Positions 25,121 through 40,809 of a stretch of 64,000 nt of DNA are shown here, piece by piece. The DNA comes from Phallus indusiatus (taxonomy: Eukaryota > Basidiomycota > Agaricomycetes > Phallales > Phallaceae), in contig JAQFWX010000011.1 in NCBI GenBank assembly GCA_027605045.1, forward strand, positions 1,178,001-1,242,000. The letters run 5' to 3'. Numbering within the stretch: position 1 is the stretch's first letter; every line of letters starts with the position of its first letter. The notes below the pieces were generated by a model, which was not told the DNA's origin, searched no databases, and saw only the letters and a list, made by a program, of their open reading frames with translations. The position numbers and the translations under genes were made by a program.

Positions 25121-28100
25121 ATGGTCACCGAAGTAGGCAAGGAAAATCTTCAATACGCTGTTTCTCTCCGCGGCCGCAAAATCGTTCAAAAATCCTACAA
25201 AGAAGAGGAAAGTGACCCTAATTTCGAAATCGACCCGGAAGCTCCTCAAGATGATATTATGGATGATAATGATAAAGATGAAGGGAATGGAGGAAATGAT
25301 GGTGGTGGTGGTGGTGGTGGTGGTGGCAGTGGTGGTGGACAGCAAGACGAAGAAGAGGATGAAGAGGAAGACGAGAATGTCGCTATCAAACGAAGCAGCC
25401 GCCTTAGGAGAGGTGGTGTTGGTAGTGGTGGCGGCGGCGGCGGCGGTCGGCAGCGCAAGGACCATCAGCTCAATGGCTTCATTGTCAGCGACTCGGACGG
25501 TGAAGCAGGTCCTCATTACAAAACAAGATCCAAAAGCGCACCTGTTGCCAATAACATTATCGTCGGTCCTACCAGGTCTCAATCCCATCATCCTAACACA
25601 CGAAGTCGCGATAAGGGAACTGGCACCGCTAACGCAGACTCTTCTCGTCGCATAACGCGACAAAGTGCTCGAGTACGCCACGAAGAAGCAGGTTATGAAG
25701 ACGAGGCAGGCGAGGACGATGCCGATGCAGACGGCTCTTCCTATGACGAAGAAGTTGACCTGGACGCTTCACAAACTTCTCCATCCCCTGAGCCAGAACC
25801 ACAAGTGGGGATACAACCGGATGACGAAGAACATCAGGCGGATATGGATGGTGAAGGTGAAGATGACGACGAACACTCTGGCCCTGACCGGAAGTACAAA
25901 CTGCGTAAGCGTGCACCCGTGAACTACGCCATACCACCTCCTCTGGAAGAACTTGTTCTCGAGAACAACGCAAATGGTAAACGCAAAGACGATCGTGGTG
26001 GAGGAAAATCCAACTTTGGGCGTAGTAAACCTTTTAAATGGGGTGCTACAGGAGCGGAATTGAGTCGTATAATGGGCATCCCAGATACTGACTCTGATTC
26101 CGATGGTCCAACCAAAACTCCCAGAAAAGGATTCGGTGCAACGTCCAATAATGCTACTACTGGTGGTCTAGGTGGCAGTATGATGGCTAATGGATCAACG
26201 GGTGCTATTCCTGAGTTTGGGGCTGGTACACCTTCGAATTTGGGTAGGGTCGGAGAAAATTGTATGTTTTCTTTTTTTTTACTTTCAGCTCATTTCGCAT
26301 GTTGCTGAAGCATTTTTTGTCATGAAGCTTTGGCAGATGCGGATCCGCTAGGAAATAACCCTGCTATCACGTTCGATTCCGTCGGTGGTCTCGACGACCG
26401 TGAGTGACGTTGTTGTTGTTATTGTGTTTTGAACATGCTTCCTTATACATTTATTTATACAAGACATAACCGCCTTGAAGGAAATGACTCTTCTTCCACT
26501 ACTATATCCCGAACTTTTCCAGCGATTCAATTTAACACCCCCTCGAGGTGTATTGTTCCATGGTCCTCCCGGAACCGGCAAGACACTTCTTGCTCGGGCT
26601 CTCGCATCTAGTTGTCGAAGCGGTGGACGGACAATATGTATTTGTGTTTCTCTTGTCTTCAAAAATACTCTAATGTTAACTTTTTCTTTTCTTTAGCGTT
26701 TTTCATGAGAAAAGGTGCCGACGTTCTTTCAAAGTGGGTTGGTGAAGCAGAACGACAGCTTCGTATACTTTTTGAAGAAGCCAAGGCGAGTCAGCCAAGT
26801 ATTATTTTCTTCGATGAAATAGACGGTAGGAGCCAATCTTTTTTTTTACCAATCCGACTTGCGATACACTCTTTTCTGATCTCAGAGAATTGGATTTCAT
26901 TTTAGGTCTCGCTCCTGTGCGTAGTTCCCGACAGGACCAGATTCACGCCAGTATTGTTGCGACACTTTTGGCGTTGATGGATGGCATGGATAATCGAGGT
27001 CAAGTCGTCGTGATAGGTGCTACAAATCGTCCAGACGCCGTTGATGCAGCTCTTCGTCGTCCTGGCCGGTTCGATCGAGAGTTTTATTTCCCACTGCCCA
27101 ATCTCACCGCACGAACAAAAATTCTTGAAATTCTTACCAAAGACTGGGAAGGCTGGGAAGGTGAAAATGGGGAGCATTCCCGCTTGGGATTGGCCAAACT
27201 TACCAAGGGCTACGCTGGTGCTGATCTGCGAGTATGGTCAACTTCCCTCCGATCTTTGTGGTCTTGTACTCTTTTTGACGCCACATTTATAGGCGTTATG
27301 CACAGAAGCAGCATTGAATGCCGTTCAACGGCGATATCCTCAAATTTATCAATCTGAGCAGCGACTCCTTGTCCAGCCGGAATCTATCCGAGTGCATTTG
27401 CGCGATTTCATGATTTCCGTCAAAAGTGCGTATTACTTCTTTCGAGATATGCCACAAAGCTCATTTTACTTTTTACTCCCTTGTAGAGATTGTCCCCTCT
27501 TCTGCCCGTTCTTCTTCATCTGTAGCAAACCCTTTGCCAAATCAACTTGTTCCACTACTTAGTCGACCTCTTGAAAAAGTTCGGTCGCTTTTAAACAAAG
27601 TTATACCTGCACCTAAGAAACGATCGGCTCTTGAAGAAGCACAGTGGGAAGAGGACGACGACGATACAAAAGCCCTAGAAAGGGAAGAGCTTGCACAAGG
27701 TATGAACTTGTAGATTAATTATTTTCAGCGTCTTAATGACCCATCCTAGCTATTGATACCCTCCGTGTATATCGACCGAGAATTATTCTTCATGGTCTGC
27801 CCGGAATGGGTCAAAATTATGTCAGCGCGGCTGCCTTACATTACTTGGAGGGCTTTCATATTCAAAGCCTGGACTTGGGTAGTCTCATGGGCGACTCTTC
27901 GCGAGTATGTTTTCTCTTTTCCTTTTTTTTTTGGTGAGATCAAGATGACGCTTAATCAATACACTTTTTTCACAGACTATTGAAGCAGCAATTGTGCAGT
28001 TGTTTATTGAAGCCAAGCGGAACCAGCCGTCAATAATATATATACCTTCGTTAACGGGTTGGTGTGCCGCAGTATCGGAGACGGCTCGGGCCACAATGCA

Positions 28101-29977
28101 GACAATGCTTAGCTCTCTTGCACCTACCGATCCTGTGCTCCTTCTCGCTGTTTCCGATGCACCCTTCAACACTCTTCCCCGTGACGTCCGTTCGTGGTTT
28201 GGCCTAATAAGCGAAAATCGTGTATACTTGACAAAACCTTCCTTGGAGGAAAGGTCTGCGTTTTATGTAGATCTTATTAACTCAGTGCGAAAGCCTCCAA
28301 ATGAGTTTCCGGACGCGATTAAAAGACGGAGAAGGGTACTAGAGAACCTCTCTATTGCGCCTCCACTTGCTCCGAAACCCCCTACGGCCGCTGAACTGGC
28401 AATACAGGAACAGAAGGATGAACAGATCATTGCGACGCTCAAATATCGTTTGGGTCCAATCCTGATGGAATTGAAACGAAAGTTCAAACTATTCTCAAAA
28501 CCCATGAACGTATGTTACTCTCCCCTCACTCCCATTTAGTGATTGTATGTTCGATATTTACGCAAAATGTTATTCATAGGATTCGCTTCATTTTATTGGA
28601 TTGCAACAGACTGCGGAACAACCAAAGATACACAATATAGATTTAGAACGCATTCAATCGCATCTTTATCGAGGAAAATATCTTACCCCTCAAGATTTCC
28701 TAGACGATCTACAGAAGATTGTTCATAATGCTCGTGCTTGGGGCGTTGGCGAAAGAGATAACGAACGGTTCGCAAAGGCGCAAATGATGTATACCGCTGC
28801 ACAAGTGCATACCAACGAGTTGGACGCGTTCTTCCGATCCGAATGTGAACGCATGGCTGTGAGAGAACGAAAAAGACGCGAGGAGTGGGCAGCTGCTAAC
28901 CCGAAACCAGCCAAAGATGGACCAATTGCACCAGAACCTTTAGGCATCAATGGAGACACTAACGGGACTAGTTCGATAGTCAACGGACAGATAGTTCGCC
29001 GAAGTGCACGACACACGGGGGAACAATCCGAGATTATTGTTACCGACCCCGTAAAATTGGAACGGCGCCTCAAGCGCTGTAGATCGTCTGAAGCTTCTGG
29101 GTCACAGGACGAGAAGCATCAACTAGACAATGGTGGATTGGATACCATGGACGTCGATATTGATGGGCGAGCGGCGAAGAAGCCACGAACAGAAAGCGAA
29201 GACAGCTTACGAGCAGATGGTATCACCGCTGTTCCTCTTGCCGCAGATGATGATGATCCCCTGGATTTGGTCGGTCCGACATCTTCGCAACAAGGTAGTG
29301 GAGGACGAAGTACAACTGTCCGATTTTCCGAAGAAAAGATGGAAACACATATAATCACTTACGAGACTCAAACATACCCGGGTGCTCACGTGTTCGAAGG
29401 AACGATGTCTGCTGCTGACACTAATACTAACACTCCGACTTCTAGAAATGATGCACCTGTATTTGTACATGCGCACGCAGGCGTCAACGGAGAACCGTCA
29501 GACGACGTGCCACAAGTTTCACATCATCCTCAATCAAGCTCGTTTGCATCTGCAGCCGCATCTACATCTGTACCGAGCGTGCCTGACGAGATTCTTGATT
29601 CGTCTCGAGAAGGTCTAGAACGATCACAGGCATCGCCACAGGAACCATCCACAATGGAAGGTGTATTAGAGGCACAACAAGATTCACAGCAGCAACAGCA
29701 ACAGCAACAAGGCACAGCACCACGTACTCGCAGTCCTTCGCCCGAACCGCCGCCTCCTTTTCACGTCTCTGAAGATCATCTAGAGCAGCTATTGACTGTA
29801 TTGAAAAACTCGACGGAGGGTCTCAATGTTGAGCAGTTAGAACAGTTACGGGCAACATGTCTAAACTGTGTGTACAAGCGACGGAGCGACTGGGACCGTG
29901 ATGAGTTGGTGGGGGAGTTATTAGAAATTGTTCGGACGTTTGTTGGTGAAGCAATGGAAGAATTATCGGATGATTAA
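25121..29977 (+). CDS. YTA7: Bromodomain AAA ATPase of the Yta7/ATAD2/Abo1 family
   Basis: This family is a chromatin-associated hexameric ATPase that handles histone H3-H4 and affects nucleosome density. The N-terminal exon is long, acidic and Gly-rich ([20 protein letters not shown] to about residue 390). AAA1 has [20 protein letters not shown] (Walker A), [34 protein letters not shown] (Walker B) and [20 protein letters not shown] with GRFDREFYF (arginine finger region). AAA2 is degenerate: [20 protein letters not shown] has Gln where the Walker A Lys would be, and Walker B is IIYIPSL, as is usual in this family. The bromodomain includes [20 protein letters not shown] and [20 protein letters not shown]. 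The C-terminal part is disordered with a Gln run near 29690 and ends [15 protein letters not shown]. About eight introns. Confidence 0.92.
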
Positions 29978-30170
29978 TATATTTGTTCTTTGTGTATCTG
30001 ATTTTGCTTTATCATATCTTTTTTGCTATGTTGTATCTTATATTATCTGTATAGCTGTACCCTAAATTAAAAAAGTATTTCTCAGTAACTTGGTGTCCCT
30101 TCCATTCAGACACGCTAAGTAACATCCAAGAAAGATGGAAAGAAAAATTAGAAAAAAAAGTAATAGTTAA

Positions 30171-32560
<2,390 letters not shown>

Positions 32561-32773
32561 GAGGGAATGTATGCATCACAGATGTATATTTGAATGGTAC
32601 GGGACACCGCACAATTTAAAAAAGGGAGAGAAAGAAAATGGAAATAACTGAGAAAATCGATGTCCTTGATTGAGGGTAAGAGAGAAACTAGCGAAATAAA
32701 TCTCTATGAGTACGATGTTGTTGCAAAGCGTATGTATGTTGAGCGCCTATCATTTAGCCTTACTCAATACTTA

Positions 32774-33734
<961 letters not shown>

Positions 33735-33812
33735 TGTTTTTTTTTGTGGTGTACTGTGACAGTCTTGTACGTAAGGAAAGTGACACACCGATAAGATTTG
33801 CAAGATTTGCGC

Positions 33813-33817
33813 CTGCT
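33813..33817. repeat. Left target-site duplication of the solo LTR (CTGCT)
   Basis: Identical to the five bases at 34424-34428 directly beyond the other end of the LTR. A chance 5/5 match at positions fixed by the TGTCA/TGACA ends has a probability of about one in a thousand. Confidence 0.75.
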
Positions 33818-34423
33818 TGTCAAGATCCGAGACCGTTCGAGATCGCGAGATCGAGGAATCGAGAATCGAGAGATCGAGGGATGAGGAACTTGGCTTCAAC
33901 TTATGTGTTGCGCCCGCTCCAAAGGCCTGAGAGTATTCCTCAATTTGGATCCGAATCAGCACTCACAACGAAGAACAACCGGAGATAACGAAGACTTTAC
34001 GGAGTCGCCAAAGCGAGAGATCGAGAAGATCGAAAAATCGGGGTTTCGAGATAAAGAGGCGAGTTGTAATTCAAGGAGGTTTGAAATACAATGAAATATA
34101 TTTGAATCGAATCAGAGTTCGATTTCAACGACTTTGTATGGTATTTACAGAGTTTAAATACTACAAAGTGATGCAGTCAAGTACAAAGAAAGTACTAATC
34201 ATAAGTACATAATAGTACTTGAGGAAGTCGAGGTTCATTAGAAACATAAAGAGAAATAGAAAGTATTCTATTTATATCATAGAACCTCACCGATCGTCAA
34301 AGTGAATAAATCGATAATCGGGAGAGATACGTATTATCTCTATAAGGTTCGCTTTAGTTCTAAAAGAATGTGAAATCGAATTAAATCGTTAAATCGATGT
34401 CACGAGAAAATCGGCTCGTGACA
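33818..34423. mobile_element. Solo LTR (606 bp) of an LTR retrotransposon
   Basis: The element begins TGTCAAGATCC and ends CTCGTGACA, so it has the TG...CA ends of an LTR with the inverted terminal pentamer TGTCA/TGACA. It is flanked on both sides by the same 5 bases, CTGCT (33813-33817 and 34424-34428), the target-site duplication length typical of Ty3/gypsy and Ty1/copia integrases. The inner edge has a 9-bp hairpin (TGTCACGAG, loop, CTCGTGACA). The left part is rich in short GAGATCGA-like repeats (33826-33900 and 33996-34060). No gag or pol coding is seen on either side. It lies 83 bp after the TRM8 stop and ends just before the metacaspase ATG. Confidence 0.8.
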
Positions 34424-34428
34424 CTGCT
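34424..34428. repeat. Right target-site duplication of the solo LTR (CTGCT)
   Basis: Matches the five bases at 33813-33817. It lies 18 bp before the first ATG of the metacaspase gene, so the insertion is in that gene's leader or core promoter. Confidence 0.75.
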
Positions 34429-34446
34429 CCCGTATCAAAGTAAAGC

Positions 34447-36894
34447 ATGTGGAATAACAACGAGCTCGGTCAATATTCACAACAGTCCCAACAACAGCAG
34501 CAACACCATCACCATCATCACACCAGTCATACCGAGTTGGTAACTATCATTCTTCATGCTTGAACTGATTAAAAAACACCTCATAGCGCTCCGTACATGT
34601 TTGTTTATATCTTTGAATCTTATTCTGCAACTTAATATTCTGAAAAGATATAATGGGCCGTCTGTTCCACATTCAAACACTATTTTTCCCTCGCCTGAGA
34701 TTTCAGGTGCATTTGCGCCGCCCCCAGGTCCACCTCCGGGATAGTACGTATTAATGAATACAGAGGTTGCTTTACTAAGCGCTTTTACATTAGTTATACC
34801 CATCATGCTACCTTGAGGTCCGTTTAAATATAAGAGTATGCGAAGACATTGAATAACATTATATTTCCAAGTGTTTCGCCCCCCGGACCAGCTCACGTAT
34901 CTTCACTTTATGAGGAAAGTTACCAACAAGCAACCCATCATTCTTTTTGTATGTTGCTTTTTCTTTACCATATGCCTCTCATGCGTAACAAGCTCAAAAC
35001 CCTCGTAAGTACTCGCTTATTGGAGGTAAAAAGTGATAAGGAATCATTTGTTCCAGCTATTCCCCCAGTACATACTCAACATTACGGTGTCCAGACAGAA
35101 GGAGGTTTACAGCCATCATTTCAATACTCACAATGCACTGGCAAAAAGAAAGCCCTTACGTCTCTATTCTCCGATGGCACCTTTCTCTCAGCTAAACTGT
35201 ATCCCTAGATCGGAATAAATTATATTAATCAAAGTGCAGAGCTCAAAGGCTGTCACAACGACGCCAGGAATGTCGCTAAATTTTTAATCTGTCAGTGATT
35301 CATATCTTCGCACCCTGAGATATTCATTCTTAAAGTAAGCCAGCTCATTTCGGTTACGACCGGAACGACGTTGTTATGCTGTTGGACGGCTCGGCCAACC
35401 CGCGTGAGATCCCCACACGAGAAAATATTGTTTGTCCCTCCCGTTCATATGTATCTGTCTACTTGGGGGTAATTTTTTATATTAGCTCGCCGCGATGCGT
35501 TGGCTAGTTGAAGGCGCTCAGCCTAACGATTCTCTTTTCTTTCACTGTAAACCAAGCAGGTACTATTTTTATTACCACAGACTCACAGCTTAGATAGATT
35601 CCGGTCATGGTGGCCAAACGAAAGATCTGGATGGCGACGAAGACGATGGATACGATGAAGGTTTTTCCTTGTTTTTTTCTTCAAATTCAGTCATTTAACA
35701 TCCGCTTAAAGTAATATATCCGGTCGACTATAAACAAACCTCGCATATTGTTGATGATGAAATGCACATGATAATGGTGCGCGGGCTGTGTAACTCAGGT
35801 CATTTCTTATCTTATCTATATCAAGGTGAAACCTTTACCTTCTGGTTGTCGTTTAACGGTTAGCACGTTTGTGTTGAATAAACCTTACAGCTATTTACTG
35901 ACCTTCCCTAGGCCATTTTCGACGTAAGCGCCAACCTTTTGGCATAAACATTTTCACGATAACTTTCCACTAGTCTTGTCATTCTGGTTCGGCACTTGGT
36001 ATGACAAAACCATACGTTCATTCTTTACTATCTTTCCTTTAACCGAAATTTCTAGACCTTCCCTATATTGTTAGTCATTTCGTCCGCTATCTTTTATATG
36101 GTCCCTCACTGCCTGCCTCAGTACTCTACCGAAGGAAAATCAAAGAACCTAACCTGATGCTAGAAGCTGGCCAAGGTTTATTCACTGCCGCCACGTCGTA
36201 TATGCGTGGCGATATGAGCGGCGTAATTCGCGGTATATCCTCAATCATATCCACAGGCTCAAATAGGAAAGCAGAGGAAATTTCCCGAAAAACTAGAACT
36301 AGCTCCGCAGATGTTGTCAGTTTGGATATACAATCAAAAGTGTGTCTTCTTAATATACATATACTAATGATATCTAGATATCTTGGAGTGGCTGCAAGGA
36401 TTCTCAAACAAGGTATTACTGTTTTCCTCCTTCTAGCCTGACAGCAATATAATTCTGCTCTAGTGCTGATACCATACAAGGTGGAGCAGCGACAGGAGCC
36501 ATGAGTTATGTAGGTTTTATTTCTTTAATAACCCTTGCTACTGCTATTTTAACTATTGGTCTTGGTCACTCCAGGCTTTTATCAAAACTTTATGTCAGTG
36601 ATCAATTACGATTAAACACAGTTCCTAATTTGTTTGTATTGCCAACAGCCCAGAAACCCAATCAATCATACCAACAATTGTTGATTTCATTGAGGTATCT
36701 ACTAATACTGATGCCAATTTTTTGAACCCTCATTTTCGATTCATTATTTAGGCATATTTTAGCAACAGAAGGGTACGATCAGAAACCTCAGCTCTCGAGT
36801 TCTCACCCAATGGTTAGTATTGTAGCCTCAACGTACATTCCATATTTATCCCAGGGCGTTATTTTAGGATACCGAACTTATGTTCATCGCGTGA
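34447..36894 (+). CDS. MCA1: Metacaspase (caspase-like cysteine protease) with frame lesions
   Basis: Metacaspases are calcium-dependent C14 peptidases that cut after Arg or Lys and act in stress and protein quality control. A Gln/His-rich prodomain (MWNNNELGQYSQQSQQQQQH) leads, after several introns, to FQYSQCTGKKKALT, then IGINYINQSAELKGCHNDAR, FGYDRNDVVMLLDGSANPRE, NDSLFFHYSGHGGQTKDLDG with the catalytic His, and AIFDSCHSGSALDLPY with the catalytic Cys. The C-terminal part is GQGLFTAATSYMRGDMSGVI, SWSGCKDSQTSADTIQGGAA, and YDQKPQLSSSHPMDTELMFI. Two clear frame problems: the exon ending KALT (about 35160) is one base out with IGINY, and GGAAAATC at 36134-36141 lacks one A for the family's GKIKEPNL. 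The junction after exon 1 also does not fit in phase. Errors in sequence or a dying gene; both catalytic residues remain. Confidence 0.8.
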
Positions 36895-37042
36895 ACGAAA
36901 CCCAAACTATTTATAACATTTCGGAAGATTGCTTGATAATTATGTTAAGTATGAAATAAATATTTATTATAACCCCATCCTACAGTTGTGATAGTTGCCC
37001 TAATATAAAGATAATGCTTGTACGGAGGTCCGAAATGGTCGT

Positions 37043-40000
37043 TTAAGAGAGTTTCGCTTTTTTATTAGGACAATAGCCTAAAGCTGATCGACCCATTCCC
37101 AATCTTTTATTGCCGAGTGACATTTGTTTTCCTGCTGAGGCACAATTCTTTCCTCTTGTGATATTTTCTGCGCTACCGCTTGAAATTGCCTTGGATCGAT
37201 GATGTGAAAAAGTTGTAGGCATGACTAGCATGGCGCCAGGTGCTGGAGTGAACAGCGATATATCCACGTTTTCATGTACTTTACTTCATGCATAAGCGCA
37301 ATGTTCAAAAATATGCGGGTTAGCGCCTTACATATTTTTTTGGCTGTACTGAACTGTTTGTTATTCGAAAACAATGGAGGATCACGGCCTACCGATCTGT
37401 TGTGATTGAGCACAAACTCATTTAACAATCAATTTACTCACTGGTTTTGATCCCCTAATAAAATTCCATTGTTCATAAAGCATACATCTTAAAACAAATG
37501 GAAAACAGTCTTACAATCATCCTTTAAAATGGTCGAAGGAGCGGAATATACAAGGGACATATCCATTTTCGAGAGAAACGGCGAAATCCCACTAGAAACA
37601 CGCTCACCTAACCGAAAATATGTGAGAGCATAGGCTTTGCGAGGATGTTGTCTTACCGGCCATTCGCGATGCAGCATATGTCAAGTGAAGATAACTCTGT
37701 GCTCGTGTGCAAGCCACATAGAGTAGTCGCCTTGTGTAAACTGGCGTCAGTGAAAACACGCAATTTTAAATTTTACGAACCTTTCCTCTTCCTCGTTCTC
37801 TGCGCGATAAAAAGGAAAGACGTTTTTTTCGACTATAAGTATATATGCCATACATAAGTCTTGATCTAAAAAACGCTCGACTCATACGGTGTACCTGCCG
37901 GGATGAAAACAACGGGCCATTCTAGACCTTTAGCAGAATGACAGGTCGAAATGGTAACTAGCTGGAACACATTGTCATTGAATGATTGAACCACGCAAGA
38001 AAAAACAGATACCTCCGTATCACCAGCTTCATTCTCTCCATGAGTGGAGAGCATCGATTCAGTCAAAAATCGTCGCAAAGGAGTTTGACTACTAGTAGAA
38101 GCGGAATGGAGTGAAACCTCCGCGTCCTGCGACCACAAATCTGTTATTTTGGTTTTCCCCGAAAGAATACACTCACCTTTTCGGATTGACTTGCAAAATT
38201 AATCAATTCCTCAACATTTTCCCAACGAGTCTGCCAATCTTGATTTTTTTTCAAGTAGCTTTCGTAGCCAATCAATGAAATGAGTTCCCTAATGATAGTG
38301 GTTACAGATTCTCCCTGGAGGCAATATGTGTATAAATATGCAGGTTTAAAACCTTATCGGGAATTTATCACCTTCTTAACCATAACGTCTAGTTTTTGTA
38401 GAGGGATTATCAGCTGCGTTAGTTTTCTTTTCAAAGGCGGTTTGAGATCCGGCGTTTTGCCTGAAATTATGGATGTAGCCAGGCTCATCACAGATTGGTT
38501 GGTAGCATTGGCTTTCGATGATAGTTGCTCTAGGCTCTAATCAAAACATAACGAGGGTGTCAGTAAATTGTGGTAATTGCTTACCTTCTCACCCAAACCT
38601 TTAGGCGGCGTCTGGCAAGCCCGTTGAAAGGCTGGGAAATATGACGGATTATCAACAAGTTGCAGGTAAGCAACGAGATCTTTGATCTAGAAAAGAATTT
38701 GTTAGTATCCGTCTTTGGCCATTTCAAAAAAAGATTAGAACCTCGAGGCGATCGAAAAATCTCACACCGGCTAGCATACGATAGGGTACCCCTTCTTTTG
38801 AAAGGCCGTTTCGATACTTCGTGATAATGCATTGAACCTCACTATACAAGATCGGACTACACGCACAGAGACGAAAGTAAATCCTTACAAAGAACTGCGA
38901 AATCTTTCCAAAGAAAGGGGCCGTCAGAATATACAGATAACCGCTTGATTTCTCGCGCGATAAATTGTGCCTCATCATTCTCTGACGCGAATTCCTGTAG
39001 CGAGGGAGGTACCCCTTGTGAGTGTGAAGTGCGAAGAGTTTTTGAAACCCTAGTTTTATCTATAACTGTTGTGAGAGGAAAATGCGGTGCTTGAAATTCT
39101 AAAACCTTGTGAGATTAAAGCTAACGAGAACCTCAGGATTGGCATAGTGGATCGAAAGTTTTCTTCCAGAAGTATCTGAAAGGTATCACGAAAAGCTATC
39201 CCATGTAAACGTTCCGGACGACTGAAATAATCCAGAGCCAACAGTACCTTCTTTCATGCGATGCAAGTTGGTTATGTCTATATTTAAAGTCATATTAGTA
39301 GCAGCCGAAAGGCTTTCTTGGACAATCAACAGACCTGCGGAACGCCAGCCGTAAACTTGAAAAAGTTCAACTTCGTCACTTAGCGGATTATTAGGGAGTT
39401 TTTACTTGACTGATCCGGATCCCCAACAATTGTGATACCCGCGTTTACAGATGCCAACTCTACTAGGAGTCTATACTGGATGAAATTCGTATCTTGGCTT
39501 TATAATGGTCAAATCATCGATCCCATAATCCAAAGTTGAACGTACAATTCATCTACCAGCACATGTTTACACCAACTACGGCACTTGATCTCCTTGGAAA
39601 ATAATTTAGTGCCAAAAAGTAATAGATCATCGAAATCTACACAATTATTTCGTTTCAAAGTCGCAATATATTCCCGATATATCATCGCCATTGATTGTTG
39701 CTTAAGTTCATCTTTTCCTTTATGGATATCTTCAGGAAGGAGTCCTTTCACTTTGGCCTGCGAGATCTGAGAGACTATCTCGTTTTCCTTTAGAACAACT
39801 CCACGAAATCGTTGGTCCAAAGAATGATCCTTTATGATTTTCCCGACAATCCTTTTGCTAAGACACGAATTCGAATCAAAGGAGAAATAAAGTAAATTTC
39901 GTATAACCTAACCTCGTCTCCGCGTCACATATAGTGAAATTCTTTGATAGACCGATAGATGATCCGTGCTCATGGAGAAATTTCGCACAAATTGCATGAA

Positions 40001-40413
40001 AAGTTCCTAGTTTACCAGTTAGTCATTTATGCTTTATTAATGACAAACCAACCCAAGGTTAATTGCGTCGATCTTTGCGTTCCAATCAGCTTCTCGAGAC
40101 GTTCTTTCATTTCATTCGCAGCTTTGTTCGTAAACGTGACGGCGCATATTTCGGATGGATTCAACCCATAGTGCTCAATGAGATATACAATTCTTGATGT
40201 TAAGACCCTAGTCTTTCCTATTTACGGATCCAATATCCGGCCATAACGGTACTGAAAACTGGAACCTACCACTTCCAGGTCCTGCCAGGATCTGAAGGGG
40301 TACGTGAGGAGGATGAATAACGGCTAATGTAACCTCAGCTATCTCTCAAATAAGAATATAGTAGGAATGGAACCTTGTAGCTGTTCTTTGTTGAGTTTTG
40401 TAGTGTCTAACAT
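37043..40413 (-). CDS. SRS2: Srs2/UvrD-type 3'-5' DNA helicase (SF1A)
   Basis: Srs2 removes Rad51 from single-stranded DNA and restrains recombination. From the start [13 protein letters not shown] the exons give [20 protein letters not shown] (Walker A, split by an intron), [31 protein letters not shown] (motif II), [20 protein letters not shown] (motif III), [20 protein letters not shown] (motif IV), [20 protein letters not shown] (motif V) and [20 protein letters not shown] (motif VI). The tail [20 protein letters not shown] resembles the conserved end of fungal Srs2 proteins. More than fifteen introns. Several apparent breaks disappeared once better splice sites were chosen, and I found no lesion. 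It converges on the metacaspase gene with about 150 bp between stops. Confidence 0.85.
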
Positions 40414-40722
40414 TACGTGCAATGAAACCACGTCGCGTCAGAGAACTCAGAATACGGACGCGACTGCATTACATAAATATGTCCAGGACAAGTTACGTAA
40501 CTACATATGTCACGTGGGTTTTGAGGTACGTTACATAATAATTAATTCCGTTAGGCATTATGGTACATACGGCACGAGCAAGCTTCGAGTGAACTATAAG
40601 CTAGTAATTACCATTTTCGAAGATTCTCTGAAAAATAAGCCTGAATGGTTAATTTGAGAGTTTGTCTTATTGCTGTTTACATTTAGTTTACACCTATTTA
40701 CTTACAACCGCCCTAGTCATCA
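40414..40722. promoter_or_regulatory. Divergent intergenic region
   Basis: About 310 bp between the starts of the Srs2-type helicase (minus) and the orphan membrane protein (plus). It contains no recognisable gene. TACGTA/TACGTNAC-like words recur at 40493-40535. Confidence 0.35.
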
Positions 40723-40809
40723 TTGTTACATAATCAATCCAATACATTTAAATGTCCGCTCTGCGCCTTGCCTCTTTCTCCCGGCCAGAACACATTGAAA
40801 CATACCATG

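Noticed and set aside
24962..25681. 239-codon ORF on the minus strand opposite the bromodomain ATPase
   Set aside because: It is the antisense shadow of an acidic, Gly-rich coding exon, with low-complexity Thr, Ile and Phe runs and no conserved feature.
34424..34440. Minus-strand ACGGGAGCAG next to the LTR as a polypurine tract of a full element
   Set aside because: A full element would need kilobases of gag-pol to the right, but the metacaspase begins within 24 bp, and the matching CTGCT on both sides fits a solo LTR better. It is kept as a weak alternative.
34477..34896. 139-codon ORF on the minus strand at the metacaspase start
   Set aside because: Low-complexity shadow of Gln/His codons and introns of the metacaspase.
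39050..39480. Apparent breaks in the Srs2-type helicase around motif IV and after it
   Set aside because: Acceptor at the GGGATAG before CTTTTCG gives [18 protein letters not shown] in frame, and a donor at CAAG joins LISQ to VIDKTRVS. The gene is intact.
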